Below the pieces are notes generated by a model, which had not been told where the DNA came from, did not search any database, and saw only the letters and a list, made by a program, of their open reading frames with translations. Source: Perca fluviatilis (Eukaryota; Chordata; Actinopteri; Perciformes; Percidae). Taken from it: a stretch of DNA of 64,000 nt. Position 1 is the first letter of the stretch. Each line of letters opens with the position of its first letter. Location: assembly GCF_010015445.1 (NCBI RefSeq), contig NC_053121.1, positions 25,204,434 to 25,268,433 on the forward strand, read 5' to 3'. Made by a program: the position numbers and the translations under genes. Below are positions 23,501-35,401 of the stretch, in pieces.

Positions 23501-25893
23501 CAGCGTATTTGCTCCATCAGGACCTTGTGGGTGTGGTTTGATCTTTTTTTTGTTCGAGTACTGGAAAAGAACAAAACAACCCCGCATCGGTCTTTAAAAA
23601 GTGAGGAAAACCAGTGAAGTAAGTGATATAATCTCGTGTGAAATAGACAAAGTTGTTGGCAGAAAGTTGTGTTTTCACGTAGTCGCTCATAGTAAGAAGC
23701 TGGAAGCAGGTTTTCAGGAGCTTTGAAGTCAGGGAATTAGTGCAGGTTGCATTGATGCAGTATCAGGGATGAAGGCAGTCCCCAGAATGTGTATTTCTGT
23801 AATATTAGAAAGCCAGTGGTACACATGGTAGGAGCTGTGTATTGTTGCTTAATTTGAGCAGAGTGCAGTGTACTGTTAGCCTTGTTCCAACTCTTAAGTA
23901 CTGGAGCAAAGCAGGCAGAAATAGTTGCATTTTTTTAGTTGCTTATAAAGTTAGCTTTCCCAGGACATTGTACATGTGTGTGAGTAATAGTTCCTAATCA
24001 AATACGAGCTTTGATTTTTGCTTGTGATTGTTGCTGTCTTGTGTATTTCAGCTTTGTACAAACTCTGTTGCCTTAATTATGAAGATGGTTTTGCAGCACT
24101 GGTATAAATGTATGTGTTAGACATTTTCTCAACGTTCATCTCCCTTGTTCTCAATAAATCATCTAACAGGTTTATCATGACGACTGTGCCTTGCTTAATG
24201 ATAGTTTTGTTTTGTTCATTCAATAATTGCTAATACAGTTAAGATATCATTTTGATAACTTTGAGGACATTGCACATACATGTTAAGTAAAGGGAATTTG
24301 TGCCGCAAGACCATCTAGTTAAAAATGAATTAATGTGTGTTATGTGGAAAGAAGTAATTACAGATTTCATCTCCATTCACTCAAGCTGTTAGCTATAAAA
24401 CATTGGATTATAAATTGTGTGTCAGACTAAAGTGGAGCTTTTAGTCTTTTAAGATTTATGGAAATAAAAATGCGTTGCTGCTTTGGACACCTGAGTAAAT
24501 GGTTATTCCTGCTTTGAATACTTGGGGGCATCTTTGAGTCAGTTAGCAGGCTACGTCTTTCTTTCAGCCGTTCATGCCTTAACCATTAATATTTTTTTAT
24601 TTCAATTCTGCTGTTCAACATATAAGACATTCACCTTTCTGCTCTCTTCACTCCCGTCTAGCTGAGGATTGCCAGGCTGATGCGGAGAGCTTCCTTGTTC
24701 CCATAGCTGTCGGAGTTGCCCTGCTTGTTCTCATTCTTATTGTTCTGCTGGCCTATTTCATCGGGAGAAAGAGAAACATGGCTACCAGCTACGAGTCTTT
24801 ATAGTTCGTAGTTAAACTTTCCTCATTTAGATCTAAGCTCTTCAAAGGGTAGACAGGGAATCGCTGCCTTTGACTAATTGTGAAAAATTACCAATGTGTT
24901 GTATTCACGTTTCCATGTAGTGTTTAGTGCTGTTGACTTCCTAACTGTGTTCGGAAAGGAATTGATTGATGTTTTGGGAAAAGTTAGATGAGAACATTGA
25001 TACCACTCTCATGTCTAAAAGGTAAATATGAAGCTGCAGCCGGTTAGCTTAGCTTAGCACAAAGGCTGAAAATGGGGTAAACAGCTTGGCTAGCATAAAT
25101 CAACTCTAAAGCATGCAACATGTCCATTCAAAATCAGTGGTGTAAAATGTAAGTGTTGGGTTTTACAGGACTGTTTCTTGGCCCAGCGCAGTGACCAAAA
25201 TGGCTCCCTATTTATTCTTATGACTCATTGGCTGCATGTGCCAAAAAGTCTTGAATGGCCATTAAATAATTTGATGAAACAGGTCTTATAGATTTTTCAA
25301 ATGTTAATTGACTGAATGGATCAAAGTCTGATTATATAAAGAATACTTTTGGAGTATTTGTGACACTGCAGGTGAATGTATTTAACTGAAAGAATGGTAT
25401 TGATTTGACTTTCCGCATAAGAGCATTAGCGTAGTTCCCAAAATGTCGGTCTGTTCCTTTTTAAGTTTTGTTGCTGATCCTGCCTAACGTTAATGTTAAT
25501 AGGGACTAATAAGTAATAACCACTTGAGTAATTTCTTTTTTGTGTCTTTAGAATATTTAATATCCCTTTTATCTAATCTCTAAACTTTGTAGGTTCTGAT
25601 CTCATTTCCTGCTGCTCTGCCTGTTTTTTCTTTAACTCTTTGTGGACTGTAATCCTAATTTCCGCTCTGAGTAAAGTTTTCTACTGACTAAAACCACTAA
25701 CCAGCTGTCTGTCTCCTATCTGTCTGTCTCTCTTTCTGTCTGTCTGTCAGCTGAGGAATGCTTCCTGGACTCTGATTTGAGCTTTTTGGTGCCCATTGCA
25801 GTGGGCGTGGCTCTCAGCTTCCTAATCATCCTTGTGCTTATCTCTTACCTCATTGGCCGGAGGAAGAGTCGTACTGGCTACCAGTCTGTATAA
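10799..25893 (+). CDS. LAMP2: Lysosome-associated membrane glycoprotein 2, with three alternative last exons
   Basis: Heavily glycosylated type I protein of the lysosomal membrane; its isoforms act in chaperone-mediated autophagy (A), autophagosome-lysosome fusion (B) and nucleic-acid uptake (C). Common exons: 10799-10844, 13724-13839, 14695-14905, 14996-15157, 15242-15480, 15590-15697, 19788-19842, 19942-20112. One of 21868-22007 (B), 24662-24804 (A) or 25751-25893 (C) is then added, giving 415, 416 or 416 aa. Residues 1-~22 ([16 protein letters not shown]...) form a signal peptide. The first lumenal domain holds paired cysteines, a Thr/Pro-rich hinge is encoded in 15242-15480 ([16 protein letters not shown]), and a second lumenal domain follows, with many N-X-S/T sites. 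Each last exon brings a transmembrane segment and a short tail with YXX-hydrophobic. The three tails identify LAMP2 rather than LAMP1. Intron 6 (15698-19787) is swollen by nested transposons. Confidence 0.96.
11667..11698 (+). repeat. (AAT)n microsatellite in LAMP2 intron 1
   Basis: About ten AAT units. The rest of intron 1 (10845-13723) shows no coding exon; it is ordinary AT-rich sequence with a G-run near 12476-12486. Confidence 0.9.
14127..14326 (+). mobile_element. tRNA-derived SINE (V-SINE-like)
   Basis: A tRNA-like head (GGCGCAGTGGATATGACAC) with a B box GGTTTGAATCC (14177-14187) is followed by a conserved body (GTCCCTGAGCAAGACACTTA) and the tail TAAACGACATGTAATGTAAT. ATTCTG on both sides may be the target duplication. 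It lies in LAMP2 intron 2. It is a retroposon, not a functional tRNA gene. Confidence 0.85.
15919..16555. mobile_element. hAT-type element nested in the LINE
   Basis: Inverted ends CATACCTGCCAACA and TGTTGGCAGGTATG are flanked by AGTTAAAA at 15911-15918 and 16556-16563, an 8-bp target duplication. The interior has CTCCCGGG-type repeats, an (AAAT)n stretch near 16245-16300, and a short frame [20 protein letters not shown] that looks like the N-terminal zinc finger of a hAT transposase. It is non-autonomous. Confidence 0.85.
17087..18113. mobile_element. Second hAT-like element nested in the LINE, with (GA)n run
   Basis: The left end TAGGGCTGCAGCTATCAATT and right end CGAGGAATCGTCTCAGCCCTA are inverted repeats of the widespread fish hAT type. 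It carries a (GA)n tract at about 17509-17595. LINE sequence resumes on both sides, but the junctions are not a clean duplication, so a small deletion is likely. Confidence 0.7.
20612..21017. mobile_element. TTAA-flanked MITE with internal long palindrome
   Basis: TTAA at 20608-20611 and 21018-21021 bound inverted ends AGGACAAAT and ATTTGTCCT; homology between the arms extends roughly 100 nt. Inside, 20721-20761 and 20787-20827 form a second inverted pair (AAACCGTTCACGTATACAGG) around a 25-nt spacer. It lies in LAMP2 intron 8, upstream of exon B. Confidence 0.75.
21868..22007 (+). CDS. LAMP2: LAMP2 terminal exon B
   Basis: The acceptor CTGCAG is followed by [18 protein letters not shown], a transmembrane helix and the tail [12 protein letters not shown], then TAA. 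This closely matches the vertebrate LAMP2B exon ([19 protein letters not shown]). GYQTL is the lysosomal targeting motif. The exon joins 20112 in phase. AATAAA at 24153-24158, before exon A, is a candidate polyadenylation signal for this form, implying a 3' UTR of about 2.1 kb. Confidence 0.95.
24662..24804 (+). CDS. LAMP2: LAMP2 terminal exon A
   Basis: It encodes [18 protein letters not shown], a transmembrane helix ([15 protein letters not shown]) and the tail [12 protein letters not shown], then TAG. The [12 protein letters not shown] and LLAYFIG pattern is that of the mammalian A exon. The end is SYESL where mammals have GYEQF; the YXX-hydrophobic motif and three basic residues after the membrane are kept, but the His-rich stretch of mammals is absent. 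Isoform A is the receptor of chaperone-mediated autophagy, and its presence fits reports that fish can perform it. Confidence 0.93.
24955..25450 (+). repeat. Dispersed fish repeat fragment between exons A and C
   Basis: It contains the stretch GCCGGTTAGCTTAGCTTAGC, which I recognise as a common teleost interspersed sequence. Its borders are approximate and its class unknown. Confidence 0.4.
25751..25893 (+). CDS. LAMP2: LAMP2 terminal exon C
   Basis: It encodes [19 protein letters not shown], a transmembrane helix and the tail [12 protein letters not shown], then TAA. As far as I recall, the tail is identical to the mammalian LAMP2C tail, whose arginine-rich segment is reported to bind RNA and DNA. 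AATAAA at 26175-26180 and 27046-27051 are candidate polyadenylation signals for this last form. Confidence 0.95.
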
Positions 25894-27479
25894 TCCAACC
25901 CAGCTGCTTCTGCCTCTCGCACCCTTTCAACCCTCACAGCTCTTAAAAACACCTTCCCTGCCCGTCAGTGCATCGAAAAGCATCCCAAATTTCCCGCTCA
26001 TTTCTGTCTGCCTAAAAATAACCTTTGGCTTATTTCTCGTACACCGTTTAAAATTGATCCCAGCAACCACCCCCAAAGGTTTTCGTTGTTTTTGCTTTGA
26101 TGCCAATGACTGAACTAAGTACCAAAACATTTATGATCAATATTGCATTGTTTGATTGTAGATTGCATGTTTTGAATAAATTCAATTTATGGCTGTGATT
26201 AGCCGTCCACCTCCTCCCCCAGAGAGACCTCGCTCCTCCCGCCCCAGAGAGGCTTTTTCCCCTCTCGGTTTCTGTGCTGTATAATAGTGTATGTGTAAAT
26301 TACTCTCTTGTATAGAATGAATGACATTCATTTTTGATGACGTGAATGTAACGAGCAAGCTCCACTGTTGTCATTCACATCCCAAACGCCAATGTTTTGA
26401 CATTATTTTAACCTTTTATGTAACATAAATGTACACCTAAATGAAACACTACCTGCTGCACATATAGTCATTAAATTGTTGTTTGATGAAAGGGACACGA
26501 ACTAAGACACTTTACCAGAATTGGGACCAGTTTATTTTAGTTTTTTGGGAGATGTGTAATGTTTTATGTTTCTGTCACTCGTGTTAGGCTGATTTATTTT
26601 CTTTAAACTTACACTTCTTAAAAGATTTACAATTGAGCATTTGGTGAATTAATTACAGTGTTGTTCCGTTATAATCCTATGTTAATTCAAAAGTTTAACA
26701 AACGGATATTTTGGCGACCTGGTTTAAATTTAAACCTACATTGGTCACAGGGATTAAATTATGTTGAATGTACATTATTTTCTCTCCTTGAGATAATGTA
26801 CATTATTTTCCCTCCATGAGATAGTACAGTAACATTAACAGCATGAGCACTATGAAGGTCATGAGTAATATTAGAGTCACACCATTTCATTTATACGACC
26901 CTCCGTTTCGTACATTCGATCACTCCCCTCCGACGGTTTCGTGCCTTTCTGTTGTGCACCTCTAAGTTGCTTACTTGAAGCTTGTCTCCATCTGATGAAG
27001 AATGTGATATGATGAGCTTGTTTAACACAAGTGGGGAACAAATTAAATAAAGTTTAGTTCTTGTTTTGTATCACTGTCATTCTTTTAACAGTTCACCTTT
27101 CAGTGTGAAGCTGAGGAACCGGAAGCTTGCGAGTCTTATGACAAAGCTGAATTCAAAGGTTAACTGTTGTAAACTAAAACATTCACGCTGCTGAGTGAAC
27201 TGCCCTGATTGCTCATAACAACATGCTTTTTATAACCAGAGGCATGAATCTCAATCCAGCTATTGCAGATATGCAAGTTTACACAGGTCACACCGGTTGA
27301 TGTATAACTTGTGTTTTATTATACTTTGTTGTTTGGGGGGCCTCCCTTTGGGGTCCCTATTTGTAAAAGTAACAATATTTGCAAAATTAACCAATTGTTT
27401 TCCTTGAAATACTTTTTATATTTCTTCTGGAATTATCAATTCCCAAGTAAGTGTTATAACCTTTCCCTTTGCCACAAAC

Positions 27480-27930
27480 TGGGCCTACACATTTGATGAA
27501 GTTGAGAAAACATTTCGGTCTGTTGGTATAGCTCTACCACTTTGGTCCAGACCGAAACATCTCTACAACTGTTGAATGGATTGGGACAAAACCTATTTCA
27601 AATATTCATGTTCCCCACAGGATGGATCCTAATGACTTTGGTGATCCCCGGACTTTTCCTCTTAGTGTCACCATTTGGTTTACATTTGTGGTTTGTCAAC
27701 TATAAGCTTAGATGGATTGACGTACAATTTGCTTCAGACATTTGAAGTCCTTGTCAAGATGACTTAGAACTAATAACTTTGGTGATCCTTTTAGCGCCTT
27801 CATCTTCACCAAATATCTGCAATACTGTTGACATACCCATCATCCTCAGCTGAAGTAGCTAACTAGCTAAACAAAGATGTGTTAGCATTTAGCATAAAGC
27901 TCCACTGTGCCTCACAGAGTAGCTAGCATG
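27480..27930. repeat. Dispersed repeat, copy 1
   Basis: It shares the ordered blocks 'ACTGTTG.ATGGATTG', 'TTCATGTCCCC' or 'TTCATGTTCCCC', 'AACTTTGGTGATC' and 'GACTTTTCCTCTTG/AGTG' with 47260-47680. It is non-coding and of unknown class. Confidence 0.6.
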
Positions 27931-28211
27931 GCTGTAGATTCTTAGCCTTTTACAACTAATTTCATGTTTAAAAAGTTATGTTAGAACGCATGAATTATAC
28001 AGTATATTCCCTTTTTAAGTCCAAAACCGTTCTCCAAAACTCCAGTAACAGAAATCCAAATAAATGATGTGTAAAAACTACTGTCAACACCAATCATAAA
28101 TTTAGAGGATATAAAAATGATCATGAAATTAGTTAGACAGTGGATGTCCAAATGTATGTCAAAGGTTTAACAGAACAACTACTATAGTATTACTAAACTA
28201 CTAATTAAAGC

Positions 28212-28497
28212 TGGGCAATATATCGATTTTGTATCGATATCGTGATATGAGCCTGGATATCGTCTTAATGGCTGGATTACAGTAAAGTACAGACTGTTAT
28301 AGCTTTTCTATTATTTGCCTGTACCCACTTAGTTATTATATACACATTAATGATGATTATTTACCAAAAGTCTCATTGTGTAAATATGTTTTTGTAAGCA
28401 CCAATTGTCAACCCTACAATATCGCCACAATATCGATATTGAGGTATTTGGTCAACAATATCGTGATCGTTTTTTTTTCCATATCGCCCAGCTCTAC
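28212..28497. mobile_element. GATATC-rich MITE, copy 2
   Basis: Ends GCTGGGCAATATATCGAT and ATATCGCCCAGCTC are inverted repeats. The interior matches 58988-59342 in the same orientation and 8287-8637 in the opposite one. Confidence 0.75.
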
Positions 28498-29506
28498 TAC
28501 TAATTGTAGAGTTTTACTGAAAATTACAGAGTTTATATGTGTTGAAACTTTTTTTTAAGTTGATGTGTCCTATGTGTCAGTCCCATGTGGAAGAAAACTT
28601 ACAGGACATACCAGAACATTGTATTTATTATTAGAACTATAATAGGAATAAATACAACATTGATACCATGTTTAGTAGCACAGTTCAGACAGGATTAATT
28701 CTATCACAAAATAGTTGTACTTTTTAAAATGGTACAGACCTTTCACAAACTATTTCACAGTACAGTATGTATCTTTATTGATCAGTCTTGTGTAGTATTT
28801 CAATTTCAAAAGCAAATGTTTTTACAAAAGAAGGCAAGAAGTGGCTTGTGATGCTTTATCATAAATGTATAATACTGCTCTATTCAACAAAAATATAGTA
28901 ATAGTGTATTTGCATTCATTATCATTTATTATGTATTTTTTTACTGTGTAAGTACAGTACAAGTCCTGCTTTCAGTGTTTTCATGATAGTTTTTTGCATT
29001 CTTACAATATACATGTTGAAAAATATAATTCAAAACAAATTAGTACATGTTGTCACACAAAACTGTGCACACAAAACTTTAATCTAACCTGATACAACAA
29101 TATTGCTAATCGCCTAGTAAAGTTTTAAGTCATAATTGGATTTGCATAGCCAGAAATGCTAACTATTGGGCAGAGTGTAATTTAGTTTGATTAATCTTGC
29201 TAATCATTACAAAATATCAGGAATTGAAACTCACTCTATGCACTTGTCCTGTGCTCAGCACTGTTTGTTTTGGGTGCAGGTGCCAGTAGCACGCTCAAGG
29301 TACAAAGATACAACGGAAACACAAGAGTAACTATCTACTTCTTGGGGAATTTGTTTCACAGCAGAAGACATGGATATTTGAGTGAAAGATGACGAGAGGG
29401 AAAATACATATAAAATGGAAAATAATGGTTCAAAAGAATTTTTTTCTTGTACATTTTCCTGCCTCATTGTCACGGGAGCATCCTGCTGGCAGCGATATCT
29501 TACGCC

Positions 29507-32500
29507 TTACGCTCCGACATCCAAGGAGAAGGTCACACTGCCCAGGTAGCGGTCAGTGGGTGAATCATTAATGATGCCCTTTCCATTCAGTTTGCATTGT
29601 ACTTGGATGTGAGTGTCGTACTGCACTCCTGCAAAACGCACAGCCACCACCGGTGCAGAGTAGTTTACCTGAGACAAGATACACGAGAGATAAAGACATG
29701 ACAGGTGTTATTTTAGACCTAAATAAAATTGTCTATATGTTCCACAAGAATGAAACTTTCACTCACATGTCTGAGCTTCCCATAGTATGGATAGTACTTC
29801 AGGTCAAAAATGCTTTTAGGAAAGAATTGGATTTCTCCTAAGGCTTCTGGAGGTCCTTTCTGAAAGAGGAAAAAGTTAGGTTTTCTTGACATTTTCAGAC
29901 ATGCTGCTTATCGCTGGGATAAAATTACATGCAAGAGTGTGATGATGGTTACTATACCTTTACTCCACAAGTCACATTTATCGGTTTGCCCTGGCCAGGT
30001 AAGTAACCAAGAATCTATTGAAAAGTAAGAATAGTGAGTAGAAAGTCTCTCTCTTTTTTAGTTCTATATATATACTTCTATGTTTTGGTTTGACATGTCC
30101 TCCAACTTTGTAGGTCAAAACATTGTATAGATTAAAATGTTGGTAGCTTACAAATGTCTGTGTGTGGACAACCTCTCATTTTCCTAGGCATGCTATTATT
30201 TGTTTTCTTCAACAAGGATAATGTCTTTATGCATAAATAATAAAAAATTCTAACTTGTATAAAAGAAAATGTAAGTTACCATTTAAAATGCAAGTGCACA
30301 AATGAAGTCATGAATCTTCATCCTCTCCCTGAAATGGCCACAAGATGTCACTCACTGAGAAAACTGTGAGCTTCAACAGTCCAGTAACACACTGTGTTCC
30401 TGCTGTTTTATGTTCCCTCTTTTGTTTGTACTTTTTAAAGTGTGCTGTTTTACAGGTTTTGGTGACTGAAACCCGTCTTACCCGGTTCATTCGAAGGAGT
30501 ACGCATGGCCTTCCCTGAGAATAGCCATAGTGGGGGTCCTGCAGCCCCGAACAGTCCCCCAACCAGGACCTCTTAAACTGACACGCTTTCCGCTCTGTGC
30601 TCTCCTCCAAGTCGTCCTGCATGAAGTATCTGTCCTGTGCGCAGCGAATATTCTTCTTCTCCTGCGCACCATCGTTATACGCTGAAAATGGAGGACAGGG
30701 AGAAAGAAGCAGAGAGGGAGGGAGAATGAGAGAGGCCGGCATAAATAAACCCTTGCTACAGCAATGCTCTGCCAGATTCAGGCCTCTGATTAAGGAAGCT
30801 TGACAAAAGCAGGGTGAGAAGAAAAAAAAACGACTTGAATGGCTGCACTCTGCCCACAAAGAGGCTTCCCTTCCCAGCATGCTCTGCAAGGACCAAATGG
30901 AAAAAGGGGACAAAGGTAGTGAAGATGAGGATTAACTCATTGCATGCCCGCTTAATTTTAAACAAACTCGACAACCTCCTCTGACCCCCCCACCCCCCTT
31001 CAACTTTAACATCATCCCCCACAATCAACCAACTCACGTCTTAGATATTCATCCATAGACTTTGCGTACTTCTTCCAGGATTTGCGATCAGAGGCGTTGA
31101 AGGCGATCTCATGGCCTTCTAGGTGTGGAGACATCGTCATACCTGCCAGTGGAGACCCAGAGACAGTCAACTGTGCTGAGACTCAAATAGAAGCAACAGA
31201 CTGAAGGACAGTCAAGCAGAGAGACGAGTGGAAAATGACAGCCAAGCATGCAGTGGAGTGTTTTGAATTTAGGGTTATATTTACCTGGTGGCATCACTCT
31301 ATCATTGAAGGTTGGATGGTAGGGACTAATAGACCACATGAGGCAAAACATACAGCCGCCAAACATGGCTGCGAGAAACACATAAAGTGCAGTGTAGAAG
31401 AGAAGGATGAGGCCTGAAAGAGGAGTAAAAAAAAAAAAAAAAAAAAGGAGTGAACATTTCTGGTGCAGTATTTGCACAAAAGTGGTTACATAATAGACAA
31501 CTTAGACATTTCTCTGTTCCAAGTGGAGAACAACAATGAACCATTAAGGATTTCCTTTTTTGCTTGGACTCTGTGGTCTGTCTGGAGTCCAGCTACTGTC
31601 CCTGATCAGGATTGTCACTAATTTGTTTACTCATACAAAATTGCTGTCCCCCCCTTCTTGCAAATAACTAATAATAACTTACAGTTTTGCTATAAAATCC
31701 ACTGTACTGAGCTAATGTGAAAACCCCGTAACAAAGAAACCCCAAAGAACTATCATTGTTCTGCAATTTTCAATTAACAATTCATTAGCAACTAATTTAG
31801 CCAAACGTGCCCTAAATTAAATGGCTTTTGCTGTGCGGGCAATTTCACAGGGGACTAGCTGCAGCCAGCCTTGCGTCCCCAGAGCCACAAAGGCCTTTCT
31901 GTTTGAGCTCAGTGAGAATTCTCCCAGCTGTCCTTTCACTCAGGAACACAGTGAACCTCCGGTTGCCATCATAGTGAAGGTCTTTTGCAGTCATAGAGGC
32001 TCGGCCAGCTCCAAGGAACCCCAATCACCCCACTCTGGTATTGTGTCCCTGTTACACACTCGTCTCACAGGACACACAGCACAGACTTCAACTCAGGGCC
32101 TTTCTTCATCAGACACATGGGCCCCACTCCTCTCCACAAGTGTGCACACACTGGTTTTGTTGCTGAAATGAGCTCTTAGCCCTGCCTGGGATCCAGGATT
32201 TCAGCTTATGCCAGTAACACACTCTTTCCTTATACTGTATATTCTCTCTACACTCATTTGGATCATGTTTGCCATTGTGTACAGTGGACCTAAGGGAGGG
32301 GGCTCAACAGTGTCACATAGCAGCTACCCTGGAATACCAAGAGGCTGCTCCATCATCATTGACTCAACAAATTCGTCCAGTCTGTCGCTGCTGCCAAATA
32401 AAGTTTGCCTGCACCAAAGCTCAATTTGGCAGTGAGCTCTATGGATAAAAAAAAGAGCATCTCTTAAGTATTTATCTGCAACTGAGGGGCCATAAGCATG

Positions 32501-33758
32501 TTAAGTTCAGCGACGGGGTCGCCAAGGCTTTGGGAAAGAGGCTGTGGAGAGCATGGTAAGATGTAGAGGAATGTGATTCCCGGCCAATGCGAGGCCCGGG
32601 ACAGTGAGCTCCCGCTGGGGATACGTCCCCAGGCAGTCTGTTTTTGTCGGGCCACTCTGAATTGTCCATGCACCTATGTAAACATTGAGCATAAGGACAC
32701 ACACACACACACACTAGCAGCACAGTGAGCAGAGTTCCTGGACTGGAGAGACATTTCTAACCCCCTAAACTATCCCTAAGTGCATCTTTTAAAGACATTC
32801 AAACACCATGTGTGCTCTTGTTTAACACAATTCAAACTGTAAAGCATTCAACATTAGATCTGTAATTATTGGACACATGCAGTATAAAATAAAGTACTTT
32901 TGAATTAATCCAAATGTCCCCCTCCCCCCCATACATCAATAACATAGAACTTGTCTTTATCGTTAACTCACTCCAGCTCTTCCCAGAGCGACCCATGAAT
33001 TCCTTGGTCTCTGCATTCCACAGGTATGTCTTAATGTCAACTATTTTCTGGTGGAGCGTCCTCTCGGGTAACGGCCTGCGCTTCCATCTCTCAAAGTTCA
33101 GGTCTTCCTGCTCTAGAGGCTGGTGCTCTGCCAACTCCTCTTGCTCTTCCTCCAACTCTTGGCCATGTTTCAGTATCACTTTGTGAGGCTGGTGGAAAGA
33201 AGAAGGAGAGAAAAAGCCCTCACCACACATATTCTCAACTGCTAAGTTCTGCAGTCAACCTATTTTCTTTTCAAATCACGTTCAAAAAAATTAAAAAAAA
33301 AATCCTGCATTATAATGAACAGACAGAGCTGGATGGTCACTTGAAGTCTTTTTTTTAGATGTTACTCACTGACTCTCAGCATCCAGAGGCCAGGACACAC
33401 AGATCCCAGAGGAACCACAGGATGCTTGAGAGTGTCACTGAAAAGTCAATTCATTCGTGAGAGTTTGGCTTTTTGGCTTTTAAAAGTATCTGCTGTTAAA
33501 TGTTTAAAATGCTGTTATGCTTTGGGTTTGGTGCCAATAAAACCCACTTGATTATTGAGTTAATAACTCAACTCTGCTGTTTATTAAAAACAAATCCTGT
33601 GCTAGTGGAAGCGATTCCTTAATTACTGCATCTGCTTCAGTGAATAAAGTGATTATAAACTTATATGTTTTCTATTTAATGTCAGCACTTACAAGACTTG
33701 GTGGATGATTTTTAAGGAGCGTCTCTTCAGCTCCTCCCTCTGTGGAACTGGGCTCCAT
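29507..33758 (-). CDS. ATP1B4: Na,K-ATPase-type beta-4 (beta-m) subunit
   Basis: Eight minus-strand exons in phase: 33693-33758 (start), 32972-33188, 31285-31413, 31038-31142, 30482-30681, 29958-30014, 29767-29859, 29507-29668 (stop). Together they give 342 aa. The N-terminal cytosolic part is moderately acidic (ELEEEQEELAEHQPLEQED), followed by the family segment KTYLWNAETKEFMGRSGKSW, one transmembrane helix (about residues 95-121) and an extracellular domain. All six beta-subunit cysteines are present, in IRCAQ, ACQFK, DCSGL, RPCVL, VTCGV and VQCKL. Sequons include NASD, NVTC and NYSA. The family signature YYPYYGKL is kept. In placental mammals this protein has become a nuclear-envelope/transcription protein with long Glu runs; the shorter acidic stretch and intact ectodomain here fit the ancestral role as an ion-pump partner. 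The first exon is the least certain. Confidence 0.92.
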
Positions 33759-35319
33759 ATTCTTCACAGAAGGAAAAGGTACTTGTTAAACTAATCACAT
33801 CTACCATGCTATTGACTTAAAGCGACACCTCTTTAGGCTGCAAACTTTTCAAGCTCAACAACATGATCAAAACTTTTCACAACAATGCCAAGCTATCTGA
33901 ATAACTCAATCTGCATTTACACACAAGAAATAATTAGTCCTATAGGCTAGAGTTGTAACAAATAGAATGTCAATGAATCTGACATACCTGAAGTTTTCTT
34001 TGCAATAGAAACGCGTCTTAATATGTCGAAAGCCCTCTTGTACCCCAGAGGAAAAAAAATAATCTTAGTCAAAAAGTATTTGGGGATTTCATTAAAAAGT
34101 TTTAGGCGTGCAAAAGGGACCGGGTGTGGAGAACCTCTTGCAACTAGGCGCGCATCATAGTGAATGAACGCTGGACAGAGAAAAACTGGGGGTGGGATAC
34201 AAAGTGCTTTTTTTTGTCCTAGAGACGTTTTGGCAGCGGCCTGGGTCACAGCACTGCATTCAGTACACGCACACCATCAGCCATTGTCTGATAGGGCTAA
34301 GTCTGAAGCAAAACCTGAATACAATATTTATAGCTTATCCCAACACAAGACACGGTGGTCAATGCCTGTGGCTGCATACTGTACGTGCACAAAGACACTC
34401 GGGACAATTGACGTGTTAAATAAAAAAAAACATATGTATTATTTTATTGTTGACCGGGCCTATATAAAGCATGAAACAGAAGAATCATAAATTAAATATC
34501 GGCCATTGTGTAGGCTATTGTCTCTTCACATTCATGCATACTGATCCAGTTGCCAACGCCAGCAGCTCCATAGACTCCTGCAGCAACTGCTTACCATAAG
34601 CTCCCCTCTGGAGAACTTCAACATGTCCTCGTTCCTGATCCCATCTGCACGCCGGTCACGTAACGTTTTGTTACCCCATGTAAAAAGTGGGAGAGGGGGG
34701 GGATTGGGGGACTTTTTTTCTGCTTCTTTACATGAAAAGAGAAATTGCGTCATGGAAAAAAATCTGTTCTTTGAGATTTGCGCGGCAAAAACGTGCACGT
34801 GTTCTTGTGTGTTTTTGTGTGTTTATGTGTGTGTGAATTTTACAGTGAAGGCCAGTGATTCTTCTCGCCACATAAGGACAAAAGCAAAAATCACCAGAAC
34901 ACTTAGCTGGGAAAGCCATGGGTTAGCATTAATTGCATGCACCTGTCCATGCAGAGGAATGATCTAAAAAGGATTTGTCATTCAAAATGGTATTTATGGC
35001 TTCTTACATGCAGTTACAAACTACATATTCCATGCATTGTCCCTAGTGGGTATGTGCATTTGTGCAGGGCAAGCTGCATGGCCGGGTTAACCTGCTAGGG
35101 GTCAGGGCACAAATTAGTTGCTGGGCCCCTATTAACCTACCTGACCAAAATGTGTGGTAATTTGATTACACAGTCAATAAAGATGCTCAGTTTGCTTGTT
35201 CAATAATCCAGCCTTATTTGGAGCAATTTGGGAAGTTCCAGTGCCTTGCTCAAGAGCATGGTTAGCTGTATAGTATGTTTGCATACCTTCAGGTATGAAT
35301 GTGGAACTGTGTGAATGTG

Positions 35320-35401
35320 ACAGGTCGTCGTTGCAAATGAGAAGTTGTTCTCAATCGACTTACCTGGATAAATAAAGGTTCAATAAAAAAAAAAAAAAAA
35401 A
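35320..35401 (+). repeat. SINE/LINE tail fragment with poly(A)
   Basis: The block TCAATCGACTTACCTGGATA is followed by AATAAAGGTTCAATAAA and a run of A, the shared 3' tail of several fish SINE/L2 families. The 5' side is too diverged to delimit. Confidence 0.6.

Larger units (their letters stand above)
25894..29506. other. Intergenic region between LAMP2 and ATP1B4 (convergent 3' ends)
   Basis: It holds the LAMP2C 3' UTR, a tandem ~36-nt duplication near 26770-26830 (TAATGTACATTATTTTC twice), a dispersed repeat (27480-27930), the GATATC MITE copy 2, and candidate minus-strand poly(A) signals for ATP1B4 (TTTATT at 28624-28629 and 28925-28930). No coding exon is recognised. Confidence 0.6.

Noticed and set aside
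30308..30913. 201-aa minus-strand open frame
   Set aside because: Only 30482-30681 is an ATP1B4 exon; the rest is flanking intron read-through.
33363..33430. Possible extra ATP1B4 exon (minus strand, between TTTCAG and GTGAGT)
   Set aside because: Its phases do not fit the flanking exons; joining 33693 directly to 33188 keeps the frame with no extra exon.
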